Source: a virus. From it: DNA of 43,580 bases. A model generated the notes under the pieces. That model was not told the origin of the DNA. It made no database searches and worked only from the letters and a program-made list of their open reading frames with translations. Of the stretch, positions 1 through 6,660 are shown piece by piece (within the stretch, counting starts at the first letter, position 1; the number at the start of each line of letters is the position of its first letter). The DNA lies in IMG/VR virus record IMGVR_UViG_3300022885_000033, positions 1 through 43,580 of that record; one strand, written 5' to 3'. The position numbers and the translations under genes are program-made.

Positions 1-484
1 ATGGACTGATATCAGTTCTTCCAAATACGGTATATTTGGTCTCGAACAGGATGTGGCACTGTTTAAGTATCTGTACAAGGTTATCCTGACCAGTGCAGAT
101 AATTCTTGCAGTGATTTCAAGAAAACAGATGATTATTTGCTCGCTGAAACGCATTACGGCGGACAGCGGGGCGGGAAATTGTCAGCTTACAAGAGTTTCC
201 GCAATGGGTTTGCTGCTGGTGTTTCGTGGAAGCTGAACGATATGAAGGATGCCCGTGAACAAGAAGTTCGTGAAATGCGGCGGACTGGTACTGACCTCGT
301 TGTTGTGAAGATGGAAACAGTTGAAGCTGAATTTGAAAAGATTGGTATGAGGTTGGTCAAGAACTACAGTAATAGGCACGGCGGAGGTGATTACAATGCC
401 GGTGCAGCCGGACGGGCTGCTGGTAGGAAGGTGAATTTGAATCGCGGTGTTGGTGCTGGAGAAGGAAGGGGAATGATTGCATGA
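1..484 (+). CDS. DUF2786/DUF7168-type protein, C-terminal part (partial)
   Basis: The reading frame is open to the left edge of the window, so the start is missing and the first in-frame GTG at 53 is unlikely to be the real start. The visible part (about 160 residues) contains a GLEQDVALFKYLY segment, an FRNGFAAGV segment and the C-terminal pattern AGRAAGRKVNLNRGV. That order is typical of the C-terminal domain of DUF2786-family proteins, which occur in many phages and bacteria and have no firmly established function. The stop overlaps the next start as ATGA, so the two genes are probably translationally coupled. Family assignment rests on recalled motif resemblance. The usual N-terminal DUF2786 helix region would lie upstream of the window. 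Confidence 0.65.
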   Translation, partial: WTDISSSKYGIFGLEQDVALFKYLYKVILTSADNSCSDFKKTDDYLLAETHYGGQRGGKLSAYKSFRNGFAAGVSWKLNDMKDAREQEVREMRRTGTDLVVVKMETVEAEFEKIGMRLVKNYSNRHGGGDYNAGAAGRAAGRKVNLNRGVGAGEGRGMIA

Positions 485-1194
485 GTGTAGTTGGGATAGT
501 GGGAGGTGCAGGTGGTCCCTCTCGGAAGAAAAGAAAAAAGAAAGCAAAAGAATTATTTTCATTCTTTGATAGCGGCGAAAAAATATTCAAAGAGGCAGGG
601 CTCGTTTATCCCGAAATCCATAAACTCCCACCTGATGAAATGATCCATTACCCATTACCGGAACCATTTCTTATTGAACTCAAATCAAAATACAAACCTG
701 AGTTTGATTCAGCGGCAAAGTATATTGGTACTATCGGATTGCTGGATCAAATATCAATTAAAATAACCCGTGACCATGGCCGGCGGGATCACGTGTTCAA
801 AAAATTCCGACTTAAAATTCCCGGAGAGAGGCCTGTATACATTTCCGGAGAATACTGCTACCAAATAGAATTCCATAGCGTAACGGAAGATGCTGTTCCT
901 GTTCTTAAAAAATTAGTTAAGACCAAAGTCAATATTACATCATTCAATGATTGTATGGGTGAAAAGCTTGAAGTCGGTGACATTGTTCTACATCGAGTCC
1001 CAAAAGCTTTGGTTTTCGGGCGTATCGAAAAATTCACAAAAACCGGAACAGTATTTGTTGAAGTGTTTTGGGTATCAGACGATGATGCTTATCCAAGGTA
1101 TCTTAATAAAGTTAAGAAATGTCAACAAAAAGACTTAATTAAAATTGATGACGATCTTAAAAACCGACTTATCATGCTGAAGTTATCTTCATAG
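481..1194 (+). CDS. Hypothetical protein with basic N-terminus and possible SH3-like C-terminal segment
   Basis: The product has 237 residues and I do not recognise it. It begins with a glycine-rich stretch followed by a strongly basic cluster (SRKKRKKKAK, about residues 14-23). The C-terminal region, from about residue 158, reads like a small beta barrel (KLEVGDIVLHRVPKALVFGRIEKFTKTGTVFVEVFW). Such KOW/SH3-like segments are common in nucleic-acid-associated phage proteins, but this is only a resemblance. The start overlaps the preceding stop (ATGA), which supports coupling with the DUF2786-type gene. It is convergent with pstS across about 65 bp. There are no membrane segments or signal peptide. 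Confidence 0.7.
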   Translation: MSVVGIVGGAGGPSRKKRKKKAKELFSFFDSGEKIFKEAGLVYPEIHKLPPDEMIHYPLPEPFLIELKSKYKPEFDSAAKYIGTIGLLDQISIKITRDHGRRDHVFKKFRLKIPGERPVYISGEYCYQIEFHSVTEDAVPVLKKLVKTKVNITSFNDCMGEKLEVGDIVLHRVPKALVFGRIEKFTKTGTVFVEVFWVSDDDAYPRYLNKVKKCQQKDLIKIDDDLKNRLIMLKLSS

Positions 1195-1199
1195 TCAGC

Positions 1200-1228
1200 A
1201 AAAAAGGTGCTTAGTTAAACCAAACACC
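1200..1228 (-). terminator. Intrinsic terminator of pstS
   Basis: Read on the minus strand, the segment forms a hairpin of about 9-11 pairs (5' arm starting GGTGTTTGG, 3' arm ending AAGCACC, including two G-U wobbles). A run of six T follows directly. On the plus strand the wobbles become mismatches, so the element fits termination of leftward pstS better than of the rightward gene. Confidence 0.65.
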
Positions 1229-1259
1229 CTTGCCGCTATACTTAATATTTAGAAATTAA

Positions 1260-2273
1260 TTACTTAATTTCCCTAACCATATTTGTACGCTTGTCTTCTG
1301 GTAATGGGATGAGACCTTTATCAGTCAAATATCCTTCATCTCCAGACGCGCTATCACTTACAAACATATCAACATATTCCTGTATTCCTGGAATTTTACC
1401 AATATGACTCGTCTTAACATAAAAGAAAAGTGGTCTTGATAAAGGATAATCACCTGAGGAGATGTTTTCAAATGTTGGTTTATTTTCATTGATGACTGTG
1501 CCTTTAACGACATCTCCATTGTTATCAAGGAAACTAAAACCAAAAATACCTAGTGCTGAATGATTAGCAACCAATTTTTGTACGATAAGGTTATCATTTT
1601 CGCCAGCTTCAATAAACATACCATCTTCTCTTAAACTGTGAGCAATGGTTTTGAACTTTTTCTTATCTGTTTTGCGTAAGTCTTTCAGGAACGGTATCTG
1701 CTTGGCTCCACCTTCCATAGCAAGCTCAACAAACGCGTCGCGCGTGCCAGATGTTGGTGGAGGACCAAGGACTTCAATCTTTACTGCTGGTAAATCAGAA
1801 CGAATATCTTTCCAGGTTACGTTTGGGTTTTCAATAAGCTTCCCATTCTCATCAGGAATGTATTTTGCCAGTGCAAGAAATACGTCCTTCAAGGAGAGGT
1901 TGAATTGGTATGCGTCCCTTGCGTTGGCGATAACAATCCCATCAAATCCAATCTCAACTTCTTGGATATTTTTAACACCGTTTTTGGCACATAATTCAAT
2001 TTCAGATTTCTTAATTGCGCGGGAGGCGTTGGTAAAATCTGGATGTTCTGTTCCGTTGCCAGCACAAAATAGTTTAAATCCACCACCTGATCCAGTTGAT
2101 TCTACGACCGGGGTCTTAAAATTGGTAGTCTTACCAAAACGTTCTGCTACTGTTGTTGAAAAAGGATAAACCGTTGATGATCCAACAATCTTAATTTGGT
2201 CTCTTGCTTGTACTACACCCGTCATTCCTACAGATGCTAATAGTATTAGTGTTGTCAATAATACTTTCTTCAT
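1260..2273 (-). CDS. pstS: Phosphate ABC transporter substrate-binding protein PstS
   Basis: Periplasmic phosphate-binding protein, 337 residues, which would load phosphate onto the host PstCAB transporter. The N-terminus is a clear signal peptide (MKKVLLTTLILLASVGM, likely cleaved after VQA). The mature part starts with the typical VGSSTVYPF segment, then ESTGSGGGF and the phosphate-loop motif TSGTRDAF. The start chosen is the ATG at 2273: a GGAGA ribosome site sits 8 bases upstream. An upstream in-frame ATG at 2288 overlaps that site and would spoil the signal peptide. Length is normal for the family. Phage-borne pstS is known from marine cyanophages and other aquatic phages as an auxiliary metabolic gene. 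A Pho-box-like repeat lies in the upstream intergenic region. Confidence 0.95.
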   Translation of the reverse strand: MKKVLLTTLILLASVGMTGVVQARDQIKIVGSSTVYPFSTTVAERFGKTTNFKTPVVESTGSGGGFKLFCAGNGTEHPDFTNASRAIKKSEIELCAKNGVKNIQEVEIGFDGIVIANARDAYQFNLSLKDVFLALAKYIPDENGKLIENPNVTWKDIRSDLPAVKIEVLGPPPTSGTRDAFVELAMEGGAKQIPFLKDLRKTDKKKFKTIAHSLREDGMFIEAGENDNLIVQKLVANHSALGIFGFSFLDNNGDVVKGTVINENKPTFENISSGDYPLSRPLFFYVKTSHIGKIPGIQEYVDMFVSDSASGDEGYLTDKGLIPLPEDKRTNMVREIK

Positions 2274-2317
2274 TTTTTCTATCTCCATTAAAAACTAAGG
2301 GCATATTCCCTCAAAAT

Positions 2318-2325
2318 TATTTATT
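2318..2325 (-). promoter_or_regulatory. TAAATA late-like promoter motif upstream of pstS
   Basis: Read on the minus strand this is AATAAATA, about 45 bases before the pstS start. It matches the TAAATA core seen before several other genes here and resembles the T4 late promoter TATAAATA. The assignment is tentative because the motif is short and the genome is AT-rich. Confidence 0.3.
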
Positions 2326-2401
2326 AAGCATTTTTATACTATAACGTTATTTTTGCTTAAAATATATTCAAAAAGAGCTGATAAACAAAATCTTAATAGC
2401 C

Positions 2402-2430
2402 GTGTAACATTACTGTAACCCAATTGTAAT
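2402..2430. promoter_or_regulatory. Pho-box-like triple direct repeat
   Basis: Three 7-base direct repeats, GTGTAAC (2402-2408), CTGTAAC (2413-2419) and TTGTAAT (2424-2430), are each separated by exactly 4 bases. The 7+4 spacing is the architecture of PhoB-binding Pho boxes (consensus CTGTCAT repeats 11 bases apart). The element lies between divergent pstS and the HD-domain gene. On the plus strand the half-sites read TGTAAC and on the minus strand TTACA. The latter resembles a degenerate half-site of the E. coli pstS box, so the direction of control is open. Confidence 0.6.
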
Positions 2431-2449
2431 ATTTCATTGGTTTCAAAAC

Positions 2450-2477
2450 TTGACAATGACCATAGTTGTGTTATAAT
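2450..2477 (+). promoter_or_regulatory. Sigma70-like promoter for the HD-domain gene
   Basis: A perfect -35 TTGACA (2450-2455) and perfect -10 TATAAT (2472-2477) are separated by 16 bases, with TGT directly before the -10. The gene start at 2500 follows an AGAAGGA ribosome site. Similar promoters precede several other genes in the window. Confidence 0.85.
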
Positions 2478-2499
2478 AAAACTATAGAAGGAAACAGAT

Positions 2500-3162
2500 A
2501 TGAAAACGCAAAATTACGAAACAATCAAAACCGCCATTAGATACTGGCTATTGGGGCGTGGATATACGGTTGCTTATACCAGCATGGAATATGCGAAGCA
2601 TTACCATAATGGTTTTCGTAAGGACGGTGTAACGCCGGAATTTCAGCACCAAATTAGTCAGATGAACTTCGCTCGGACATTGGACAAGATTCTAATGCAT
2701 CCAGAAGAAACATATGCAACGATCGCGATGCACGATCTCGTCGAAGATACATCTGTTACACTCGTCGATGTCGAACATATGTTGGTCAACGATGCGAGGG
2801 CAACCGATAAACAAGTTGCCCGGATACTTCGGGGAGTAGAACTCATGACCAACCAGGTTGATGGTGTAAAGAAAGAGTTGGTGGGTTATTATCTGGAAAT
2901 GATCGAAGACCCCATTGCAAGCATCGCCAAAGGATGCGATCGTATGCATAATCACCAAAGTATGGGTGGTGTGTTTAGTATCAAGAAACAAGAATCATAT
3001 ATTCAGGAGACTGATGATCACATTCTTCCAATGCTAAAATCTGCTAGGAAACGGTGGGTTGAACAAGAACCCGCATATGAAAACATCAAACATGTTCTAC
3101 TTACGCAAATGGAACTGGTAACGCAGATTATCGAAGCAAGTACCAGCGGCGAAGCCTGCTAA
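2500..3162 (+). CDS. HD-domain (p)ppGpp hydrolase-like protein
   Basis: The product (220 residues) matches the metal-dependent HD hydrolase half of RelA/SpoT proteins and of small alarmone hydrolases. The features are HYHNGFRKDGVTPEFQHQ (metal-ligand histidines near 36 and 50), the HD pair H78-D79 in MHDLVEDT, and D147 in the GCDRMHN motif (compare ADRLHN). There is no synthetase or TGS/ACT region, so a pure hydrolase is expected. Known family members remove the 3'-pyrophosphate from (p)ppGpp; that this one does so is inference. It has its own strong promoter and sits back-to-back with pstS across a Pho-box-like repeat. This suggests that both genes adjust host starvation physiology during infection. 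Another HD phosphohydrolase substrate is possible. Confidence 0.8.
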   Translation: MKTQNYETIKTAIRYWLLGRGYTVAYTSMEYAKHYHNGFRKDGVTPEFQHQISQMNFARTLDKILMHPEETYATIAMHDLVEDTSVTLVDVEHMLVNDARATDKQVARILRGVELMTNQVDGVKKELVGYYLEMIEDPIASIAKGCDRMHNHQSMGGVFSIKKQESYIQETDDHILPMLKSARKRWVEQEPAYENIKHVLLTQMELVTQIIEASTSGEAC

Positions 3163-3165
3163 CGG

Positions 3166-3193
3166 TTGACATTAGGTCGTTTCGTGTTATAAT
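3166..3193 (+). promoter_or_regulatory. Sigma70-like promoter
   Basis: TTGACA (3166-3171) and TATAAT (3188-3193) have a 16-base spacer, with GTGT preceding the -10. It serves the gene starting at 3225, which has an AGGAGA ribosome site. Confidence 0.85.
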
Positions 3194-3224
3194 TATGACA
3201 TAAGCAAACAACAGGAGATCGGAT

Positions 3225-3647
3225 ATGACCACATTTTATGCTAGGGAATTGCTAGGGACGATTGAAACCGCAAATAGCGGACTCGATTTGATCCGTTCCA
3301 TTTATGCAATTGTTTATCACAACAACGACGATGAACAAAAAGTTCTCCTGGGTTCACTGGCTAAAGGAACTCGAATTCTGCGCCAGGTACATATGAGTCT
3401 TTGCAAATCGATCGGCGTTCCGGGTGGATTGGAATACGAAGATGCAAAGGTCGAAACCCTTCCTGATAATCTTAAAGTTGTTCTTGAAACGATGGATCTG
3501 GTTCAAGCTAGTATTTTTGCAGCGGCGAAGAATCCATTCTTGCACGATATGCGGAAGATGCGACAAGAAGCTGCGATGGAGCAGATCTATAGTGCGGTGC
3601 TTTTGCTCGAAGGATTGATCGAAGTTATTGAACGCCCAAGGAGATAA
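3225..3647 (+). CDS. Hypothetical protein, helical
   Basis: The product has 140 residues and I recognise no family. The composition suggests an all-helical soluble protein: long amphipathic stretches such as LLGTIETANSGLDLIRSIY and a C-terminal LLLEGLIEVIERPRR tail, with no signal peptide or membrane segment. It is preceded by its own promoter and an AGGAGA ribosome site. It is followed after 3 bases by a small membrane-protein gene, so the two are probably co-transcribed. The position among early-type promoters and small accessory genes suggests a host-takeover or accessory role, but nothing in the sequence shows one. Confidence 0.7.
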   Translation: MTTFYARELLGTIETANSGLDLIRSIYAIVYHNNDDEQKVLLGSLAKGTRILRQVHMSLCKSIGVPGGLEYEDAKVETLPDNLKVVLETMDLVQASIFAAAKNPFLHDMRKMRQEAAMEQIYSAVLLLEGLIEVIERPRR

Positions 3648-3650
3648 AAA

Positions 3651-4007
3651 ATGTTTGCGGATCAAATTAGTGCTTTCGAATTATACTTGGGGTCAGTGTT
3701 TTTTGTTTTCATCCTAACCATTGGGTCTTTTATATTGGTCAGGATTAAAGAAAATTCGGTATACTGGTTTGTAGCAATTGCGCCTGGTTTTTTTCTCTTT
3801 TTCTTCTCCCTTGTTGTTACCGAAGGTCAACATATGTCTCGATGCCAGGCCGAAATTGCCACTATATCATGGTCGAATAAAGGACAGCCAGTTAGTTTTG
3901 AAGTCGAAGTGGATGGATGCCGATGGCGTTCAAGGGATGATATATTTGGTCCTTTTGGTGATGAATTAACAGTTAAGCCAGATGGATTCTATAAATCGCG
4001 TTTCTAG
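3651..4007 (+). CDS. Small two-segment membrane protein
   Basis: The product has 118 residues. Two hydrophobic segments are clear, at about residues 11-31 (LYLGSVFFVFILTIGSFIL) and 38-57 (YWFVAIAPGFFLFFFSLVV). A C-terminal soluble part of about 60 residues follows, carrying two cysteines (C65 and C89). No family is recognised. It lies just downstream of the previous hypothetical gene and probably shares its transcript. If the N-terminus is inside, both termini would be cytoplasmic. A role at the host inner membrane is an inference from the hydrophobic segments only. Confidence 0.65.
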   Translation: MFADQISAFELYLGSVFFVFILTIGSFILVRIKENSVYWFVAIAPGFFLFFFSLVVTEGQHMSRCQAEIATISWSNKGQPVSFEVEVDGCRWRSRDDIFGPFGDELTVKPDGFYKSRF

Positions 4008-4013
4008 TAAAGG

Positions 4014-4041
4014 TTGACATCTCCCGTATTCATGTTAAAAT
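4014..4041 (+). promoter_or_regulatory. Sigma70-like promoter
   Basis: TTGACA (4014-4019) and TAAAAT (4036-4041) have a 16-base spacer, with ATGT before the -10. It precedes the gene starting at 4047 by only 5 bases, so transcription would start inside or at that gene. Either the transcript is nearly leaderless, or the true start is a later in-frame ATG such as the one at 4071 (MDYAERL). Confidence 0.7.
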
Positions 4042-4046
4042 AAAGT

Positions 4047-4295
4047 ATGAACAACAAAAGGGTCGAACAAATGGATTACGCCGAACGCTTACGTTTAGCC
4101 GTTTTAGTTATCACCCGTGCCAATGCACAAACGGATTGGGAGAATCCTATTAGCGTTTTTAAACAATCGAAACGCATGCCGCGCCTTGCACGAAATGTTA
4201 ATCGGTATGAACATAACGCTGGCATTTCTATCTCGCATTTAACATTTTCAATTGATGAAATGCAGTTAGTTAATGACGCAGAGGTGCGCGTATAA
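4047..4295 (+). CDS. Hypothetical small protein
   Basis: The product has 82 residues and no family is recognised. It is basic in the middle (FKQSKRMPRLARNVNRYEHN) and has an amphipathic N-terminal helix. The first ATG at 4047 is only 5 bases past the -10 box, so the ATG at 4071 (MDYAERLRLAVLVITRA, 74 residues) is an attractive alternative start. The stop codon overlaps the start of the metallopeptidase gene (TAATG), which indicates translational coupling and perhaps related function. The small size and positive charge would fit a partner or inhibitor role, but this is not shown. Confidence 0.6.
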   Translation: MNNKRVEQMDYAERLRLAVLVITRANAQTDWENPISVFKQSKRMPRLARNVNRYEHNAGISISHLTFSIDEMQLVNDAEVRV

Positions 4296-4702
4296 TGGTT
4301 ACGGATTTTCAGAAATCAAAAGTTTATACTTGGGAAAACAAAGTCGTTGGTGATTGGGATAATTCACCGATGATGGGTGTCAAAGAGATCGAAGAGTTGG
4401 TGGCATTTGTTTGGTCTGGGGAAGGTCTAAATCATCCTCCCAAGGTCGTCGAACCGCGCAGTAATAAAGGGTGCGCGACCGGTGGGCGATTTGAGGTGCA
4501 GTTTCCAAAACATATGCGCCGGCGTTGGATTGTACTACATGAGCTTTCCCACTCAATTAACAGGCTCGGCGGCGATGAAATTTGCGATGGCCATGGCCCT
4601 AGGTTTGTAAAAATATATAAGGAACTGTTGGTCAAGTACCTTTATATGAACCCTTTGGTTTTGAACTATACGCTCAACGAGGCAAGGATTAAGGTCGCAT
4701 GA
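4295..4702 (+). CDS. Putative zinc metallopeptidase (HExxH)
   Basis: The product has 135 residues with a gluzincin/SprT-like signature: HELSH at residues 82-86 (zinc ligands H82 and H86, catalytic E83), followed by H100 in GHGPRF as the probable third ligand. The C-terminal LNEARIKVA segment follows a helix rich in tyrosine and leucine. Small intracellular metallopeptidases of this layout occur in many phages and actinobacterial genomes, usually without a known target. No signal peptide is present, so it would act in the cytoplasm. It overlaps its neighbours on both sides (TAATG before, ATGA after), so it lies in a tightly coupled operon. Confidence 0.75.
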   Translation: MVTDFQKSKVYTWENKVVGDWDNSPMMGVKEIEELVAFVWSGEGLNHPPKVVEPRSNKGCATGGRFEVQFPKHMRRRWIVLHELSHSINRLGGDEICDGHGPRFVKIYKELLVKYLYMNPLVLNYTLNEARIKVA

Positions 4703-4914
4703 TTACTCAATTTAATGTTTCTCGCACAGACCGTAATGGAATGGCAATCAACAAATGGATCTGCGAAAATTTTCGTGGACAATTCAGTGTGACATACAAC
4801 AAATGGGACTGGGTGGGCAGAAAAGTGTTTTATACTCGCTATACGTTGAAAAACGTTTCTGTGGATTTGCTCGATGAATTGAAGAACACGTTTCCGTCCG
4901 TTGAGTTCGAATAA
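4699..4914 (+). CDS. Small protein, member 1 of a tandem paralogous array
   Basis: The product has 71 residues. It carries the pattern shared by the following small genes: an early W.(C/L).EN helix (KWICENFRGQFSV), aromatic beta-like segments (YTRYTLKNVSVD) and a terminal LLDELKNTFPSVEFE (LK-TFP-VE) motif. The same pieces recur at 5875, 6125 and 6368, so I treat these as diverged duplicates. The start overlaps the metallopeptidase stop (ATGA). No function is recognised. The high aromatic content and small size suggest a compact alpha/beta fold. Confidence 0.65.
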   Translation: MITQFNVSRTDRNGMAINKWICENFRGQFSVTYNKWDWVGRKVFYTRYTLKNVSVDLLDELKNTFPSVEFE

Positions 4915-4936
4915 AAGATTAATGTAGAGTGGTGAG

Positions 4937-5218
4937 ATGCAGTTTTATATCATTAAAGAAGAGCAACAAAAAATTAAAAAGCATTATGATTATGACTCTT
5001 GTCCGCATTACATTGACTTGTGGGATGAATACTGCTTCCACGGGAACGGCAGGTCGTTACTAGACGGTAAGATGAAAGAGATTGAGCTAGAAATGATCCA
5101 ATGGTGTAAAGAAAACACTGTGGGTAAAATGTATGCTGATGGTGAGATGGAATTTGGTTTTGAACTACACGAAGATTTTGTAATGTTCAAGTTAGTTTGG
5201 TCTAAAGGTGAAGAATGA
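4937..5218 (+). CDS. Small protein of the array, FKLVW type
   Basis: The product has 93 residues. Its second half (EMIQWCKENTVGKMYADGEMEFGFELHEDFVMFKLVW) shows the helix-strand-helix pattern with a terminal F-K-L-x-W motif. That motif also appears in both halves of the next gene and, as FKLAC, in the two proteins at 8529 and 9053. The N-terminal half is rich in Y, H and C (HYDYDSCPHYIDLWDEYCFHGNG), and a metal-binding use of these residues is possible but unproven. A GTGG ribosome-site-like sequence precedes the ATG. The stop overlaps the next start (ATGA). Confidence 0.6.
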   Translation: MQFYIIKEEQQKIKKHYDYDSCPHYIDLWDEYCFHGNGRSLLDGKMKEIELEMIQWCKENTVGKMYADGEMEFGFELHEDFVMFKLVWSKGEE

Positions 5219-5664
5219 CTTACTCTGTTCCGATAGAAATATTCGAGTTTGATCATTATGAGAAGAAATTTGAGGATCGTCGAAATAATCTTTATATTTT
5301 AGAACTTTATAATGATATCGAAGAGTGGCTTGAAAAAAATCTTTCGAACAGGTTTGATATCGATTGTGAAGACGCTTATCAAGAGAACGCAAGCTTTATG
5401 CATATTCTGTTTGAAACTGATTATGACGCTATGCTATTTAGAATGAATTGGTGCAAGGATCCGATACCATACCAACCAAATATGTATCAGGTCGTATTGG
5501 ATTACACGTTGGATGTTGATAAAAAAATACAAATACAAAAGTGGCTCTTAGAACAAGTTGGCGAAAATAGATTAACGTGGAGATATGATTGGGCGACACG
5601 GCATGGCGGCTATTTGTTTTTTCGTGAATCCGATGCTGCATTATTTAAAATGGTGTGGGGATGA
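5215..5664 (+). CDS. Internally duplicated protein of the array
   Basis: The product has 149 residues and appears to contain two copies of the FKLxW-type unit. The first ends in HILFETDYDAMLFRMNW (about residues 62-78). The second ends at the C-terminus in GGYLFFRESDAALFKMVWG. Each is preceded by an amphipathic helix with W-L-E or W-L-L-E (IEEWLEKN and IQKWLLEQ). The internal duplication supports tandem duplication as the source of the whole cluster. The start and stop overlap neighbouring genes (ATGA on the 5' side; ATG at 5661 on the 3' side). No biochemical role is recognised. Confidence 0.65.
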   Translation: MTYSVPIEIFEFDHYEKKFEDRRNNLYILELYNDIEEWLEKNLSNRFDIDCEDAYQENASFMHILFETDYDAMLFRMNWCKDPIPYQPNMYQVVLDYTLDVDKKIQIQKWLLEQVGENRLTWRYDWATRHGGYLFFRESDAALFKMVWG

Positions 5665-5891
5665 AATATCAATTCACATTGTTAAAAAATCCCATAAGTA
5701 TTCAAAAACAAATCGATGAATGGGTTAATAGTACATATCCAGAAATGGTTAATAATTGGGGATTCGTATATAGTATGGACTTGAGCTGGACCTATGAATT
5801 TAGGGAAGCAACTATCGAATTTATAGTTGATTTCAAGCTAAATTTTCCCGAAATTAATATTACGGGGGTCGAAATTGAAGTGTCATATTAA
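5661..5891 (+). CDS. Small protein of the array
   Basis: The product has 76 residues if it starts at the ATG at 5661, which overlaps the previous stop (ATGA). An upstream in-frame GTG at 5655 lacks a better ribosome site. It shows the array pattern: a helix with W (KQIDEWVNSTYPEM), aromatic strands (YSMDLSWTYEF) and a FIVDFKLNFPEI motif comparable to LKLTFP in its neighbours. Its 3' end overlaps the following gene by 17 bases. Function unknown. Confidence 0.6.
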   Translation: MKYQFTLLKNPISIQKQIDEWVNSTYPEMVNNWGFVYSMDLSWTYEFREATIEFIVDFKLNFPEINITGVEIEVSY

Positions 5892-6111
5892 TATACCAGC
5901 AGAGCCACAGTATGAAGTATTAGAATTATGTTTTTGGTTAACTGAAAATTATTCAGGAGAATGGTTCTATTCCGGTATGACTAAACTTAATGACGATTTT
6001 GATGGGCTTGGTTCTAAATTTAATTTTAAGTACACGCTTACTGATATTGATGGTGAAATTTTAACACAGTTGAAATTAACATTTCCATTGGTTGAGATAG
6101 TTCAGGAATAA
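5875..6111 (+). CDS. Small protein of the array, probable TTG start
   Basis: The product has 78 residues. No ATG is available near the 5' end. TTG at 5875 lies 8 bases after a GGGGGT stretch and is the best start, overlapping the previous gene by 17 bases. The protein has W-L-T-E-N-Y-S-G-E-W (compare ICENFRGQF in the gene at 4699), then FNFKYTLTDIDGEILTQLKLTFPLVEI. This is very close to the C-terminal pattern of the 4699 product, so the two are paralogs. No function is recognised. The unusual start codon may mean weak or coupled translation. Confidence 0.55.
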   Translation: MKCHINIPAEPQYEVLELCFWLTENYSGEWFYSGMTKLNDDFDGLGSKFNFKYTLTDIDGEILTQLKLTFPLVEIVQE

Positions 6112-6124
6112 TATGGGTATATAA

Positions 6125-6367
6125 ATGTATTATTTTGATATAGAGGAAAGTTTTTCATCGCAAGATGAACAAGTTTGTCGTTGGATGCTTGAGAATTTTA
6201 AAAAACATTCTTGGGAATTTTCATTCTATGAAGAAAATCGAGCAAGTACATTTAACGATTATAAAACGATCTATTATCGATACAAACTGCGCGATGTGCC
6301 ATATGAAGACATTGTGAAATTGAAATTGGTATTTCCTTTTCTTGATATAAGAACAATGGACACTTAA
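6125..6367 (+). CDS. Small protein of the array
   Basis: The product has 80 residues. The array pattern is present: CRWMLENFKKHSWEFSFYEEN, then YYRYKLRDVPYEDIVKLKLVFPFLDI. The RYKLRDV...LKLVFP segment aligns with RYTLKNV...LKNTFP (4699 product) and KYTLTDI...LKLTFP (5875 product). It is followed directly by the last member of the array with no intergenic space. Function unknown. Co-transcription with its neighbours is likely. Confidence 0.6.
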   Translation: MYYFDIEESFSSQDEQVCRWMLENFKKHSWEFSFYEENRASTFNDYKTIYYRYKLRDVPYEDIVKLKLVFPFLDIRTMDT

Positions 6368-6616
6368 ATGGACTGGAGTTTTATAATACCTTTTAGTTGT
6401 ATATATCGCTCGGAACTAAATTATTGGCTTAGAAGCAATATTGGTCCGTTTTCGGTTGTCTTTAATGAACAGCGTTGGACATACACGAACAAATCAATCA
6501 ATAAAGAATATCATTTACAATATTTTCTATTCGATTTGTTAGAAGATGAAATTGTCCAACTAAAACTAACCTTTCCAGAACTGATATTACAAAAGCATCG
6601 CCGAAGTAGCACTTGA
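6368..6616 (+). CDS. Small protein, last member of the array
   Basis: The product has 82 residues. It shares a helix with a paired YWL motif (ELNYWLRSNIGPFSVVF) and the ending YFLFDLLEDEIVQLKLTFPEL with the other array members. A short basic tail (QKHRRSST) follows. The gene starts at the base after the preceding stop and is followed by a hairpin that separates it from the convergent gene. No function is recognised. Divergence between array members is high, so the duplications are probably old or fast-evolving. Confidence 0.6.
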   Translation: MDWSFIIPFSCIYRSELNYWLRSNIGPFSVVFNEQRWTYTNKSINKEYHLQYFLFDLLEDEIVQLKLTFPELILQKHRRSST

Positions 6617-6624
6617 CATGGATT

Positions 6625-6660
6625 GGCGGGGACATAAAGCCCCCGCCTTCCAATGTTTTT
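6625..6660 (+). terminator. Hairpin terminator between convergent genes
   Basis: GGCGGGG (6625-6631) pairs with CCCCGCC (6641-6647) around a 9-base loop. A T5 run lies a few bases downstream on the plus strand. It sits between the end of the small-gene array and the convergent end of the gene at 6659, as expected for a terminator. The spacing of the T-run from the stem is not ideal. Confidence 0.55.

Noticed and set aside
1246-1253. TCTAAATA on the minus strand just after pstS
   Set aside because: It points leftward with no leftward gene downstream, so it is probably a chance match. It also shows that TAAATA alone is not specific.
1645-2169. 174-codon rightward open frame inside pstS
   Set aside because: It is antisense to a clearly recognised PstS protein, has no ribosome site or family features, and is a by-product of the pstS codon pattern.
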